5,345 nucleotides of DNA from Deltaproteobacteria bacterium (GTDB lineage: Bacteria > Desulfobacterota > BSN033 > UBA1163), in NCBI GenBank assembly GCA_016875255.1, contig VGRU01000238.1, positions 1 through 5,345 on the forward strand. The letters are read 5' to 3'. Both the position numbers and the translations under genes were made by a program. Positions 4,997 through 5,345 of the stretch are shown piece by piece. Every line of letters begins with the position of its first letter. The stretch's first letter is position 1. The notes under the pieces were generated by a model, which was given only the letters and a program-made list of their open reading frames with translations, was not told the DNA's origin and searched no databases.

Positions 4997-5345
4997 ATGA
5001 AGATTAAAACCTTGCTTTTCATTCCCCCTGTTCTCTTTCTCATTATTCTTGGAGTCAATCTTCTCTTTGTCAGTCAACGGCCTCCCCAGAAGGTGAATCA
5101 ACTGATCATGAGCTCCATCGGCGATGCCTCTTTCCTTAACCCGATCCTGGCCCAGGATTCGGCCTCCAGTGATATCAATTCCTTTGTTTTTAATGGTTTG
5201 ATCAAGTATGACAGAGATCTACAGGATTTTGTCGGGGAATTAGCGGAGTCCTGGAAGATCAAAGCAGGGGAGAAGCCCGAAATCACTTTCTTCTTGAGAA
5301 AAGGCGTTCTCTGGCATGACGGGAAGGAGTTCACCGCTCATGACG
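4997..5345 (+). CDS. peptide-type ABC transporter substrate-binding protein (SBP_bac_5), 3' part outside window
   Basis: The first 116 residues of a family 5 extracellular solute-binding protein (DppA/OppA/NikA type), which captures oligopeptides or similar ligands in the periplasm for an ABC importer. An N-terminal signal or anchor (KIKTLLFIPPVLFLIILGVN, residues 2-21, on to LLFV) has no lipobox cysteine. The family blocks follow: SSIGDASFLNPILAQDSAS, FVFNGLIKYDRDL, ELAESWKI and GVLWHDGKEFTAHD (103-116). Full-length members run about 500 to 600 residues, so most is missing. No ribosome binding site lies before ATG 4997. Instead an eight-codon ORF (ATG 4971) ends in TGA overlapping this ATG, which may couple translation. 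TTG 4994 is an alternative in-frame start. Confidence 0.9.
   Translation, partial: MKIKTLLFIPPVLFLIILGVNLLFVSQRPPQKVNQLIMSSIGDASFLNPILAQDSASSDINSFVFNGLIKYDRDLQDFVGELAESWKIKAGEKPEITFFLRKGVLWHDGKEFTAHD

Noticed and set aside
5098..5334. Minus-strand ORF opposite the binding-protein gene
   Set aside because: Shadow; the plus frame carries clear SBP_bac_5 motifs.
1..5345. CRISPR array, tRNA or rRNA gene
   Set aside because: No regularly spaced direct repeats and no tRNA or rRNA-like sequence were seen by eye.

Overview
The window looks like a stretch of a Gram-negative, probably anaerobic or environmental bacterial chromosome. The RlpA and lipoprotein genes need an outer membrane and a periplasm. 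The style of the REP-type transposase, the G/C-rich palindromic repeats and the peptide-binding protein resemble Desulfobacterota/Syntrophia-like genomes; that placement is an impression from sequence style, not a measured result.

Left part (1-893): on the minus strand, the N-terminal 219 residues of a REP-associated tyrosine transposase (RAYT, HUH/Y1 family) run off the left edge. Upstream of it is non-coding DNA with a possible promoter, a short direct repeat and, on the plus strand, a stretch that resembles a domain I remnant of a group II intron.

Middle part (894-3821): an AT-richer block of minus-strand genes that read, in transcription order: a strong sigma70-like promoter (TTGACA, 17 bp, TAAAAT), a DUF6429 protein, an FRG-domain protein, a possible 35-residue peptide, a papain-like (C39-type) cysteine peptidase made as a lipoprotein, a single-pass membrane protein and a small lipoprotein. 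A weak intrinsic terminator lies between the last two. The membrane protein carries at its N-terminus what looks like the first ~22 codons of a BrnT-like toxin gene, still with its ribosome binding site and an ATGA overlap with a short upstream ORF. This suggests a decayed toxin-antitoxin-type cassette. The layout looks like an accessory island whose last products sit in the cell envelope; a joint function is inference only.

Right part (3844-5345): plus-strand housekeeping-type genes. rlpA (septal lytic transglycosylase with DPBB and SPOR domains) and the start of a peptide/nickel-type ABC transporter substrate-binding protein (SBP_bac_5) each follow a good sigma70-like promoter (TTGAAG-17-TATAAT; TTGAGA-17-TATAAT). 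In both, a G/C-rich palindromic repeat lies in the 5' leader between promoter and start codon. The rlpA promoter and the DUF6429 promoter diverge from the same 290-bp intergenic region, and the rlpA -10 is bracketed by two copies of AATAGGTATTT that could be a repressor site.
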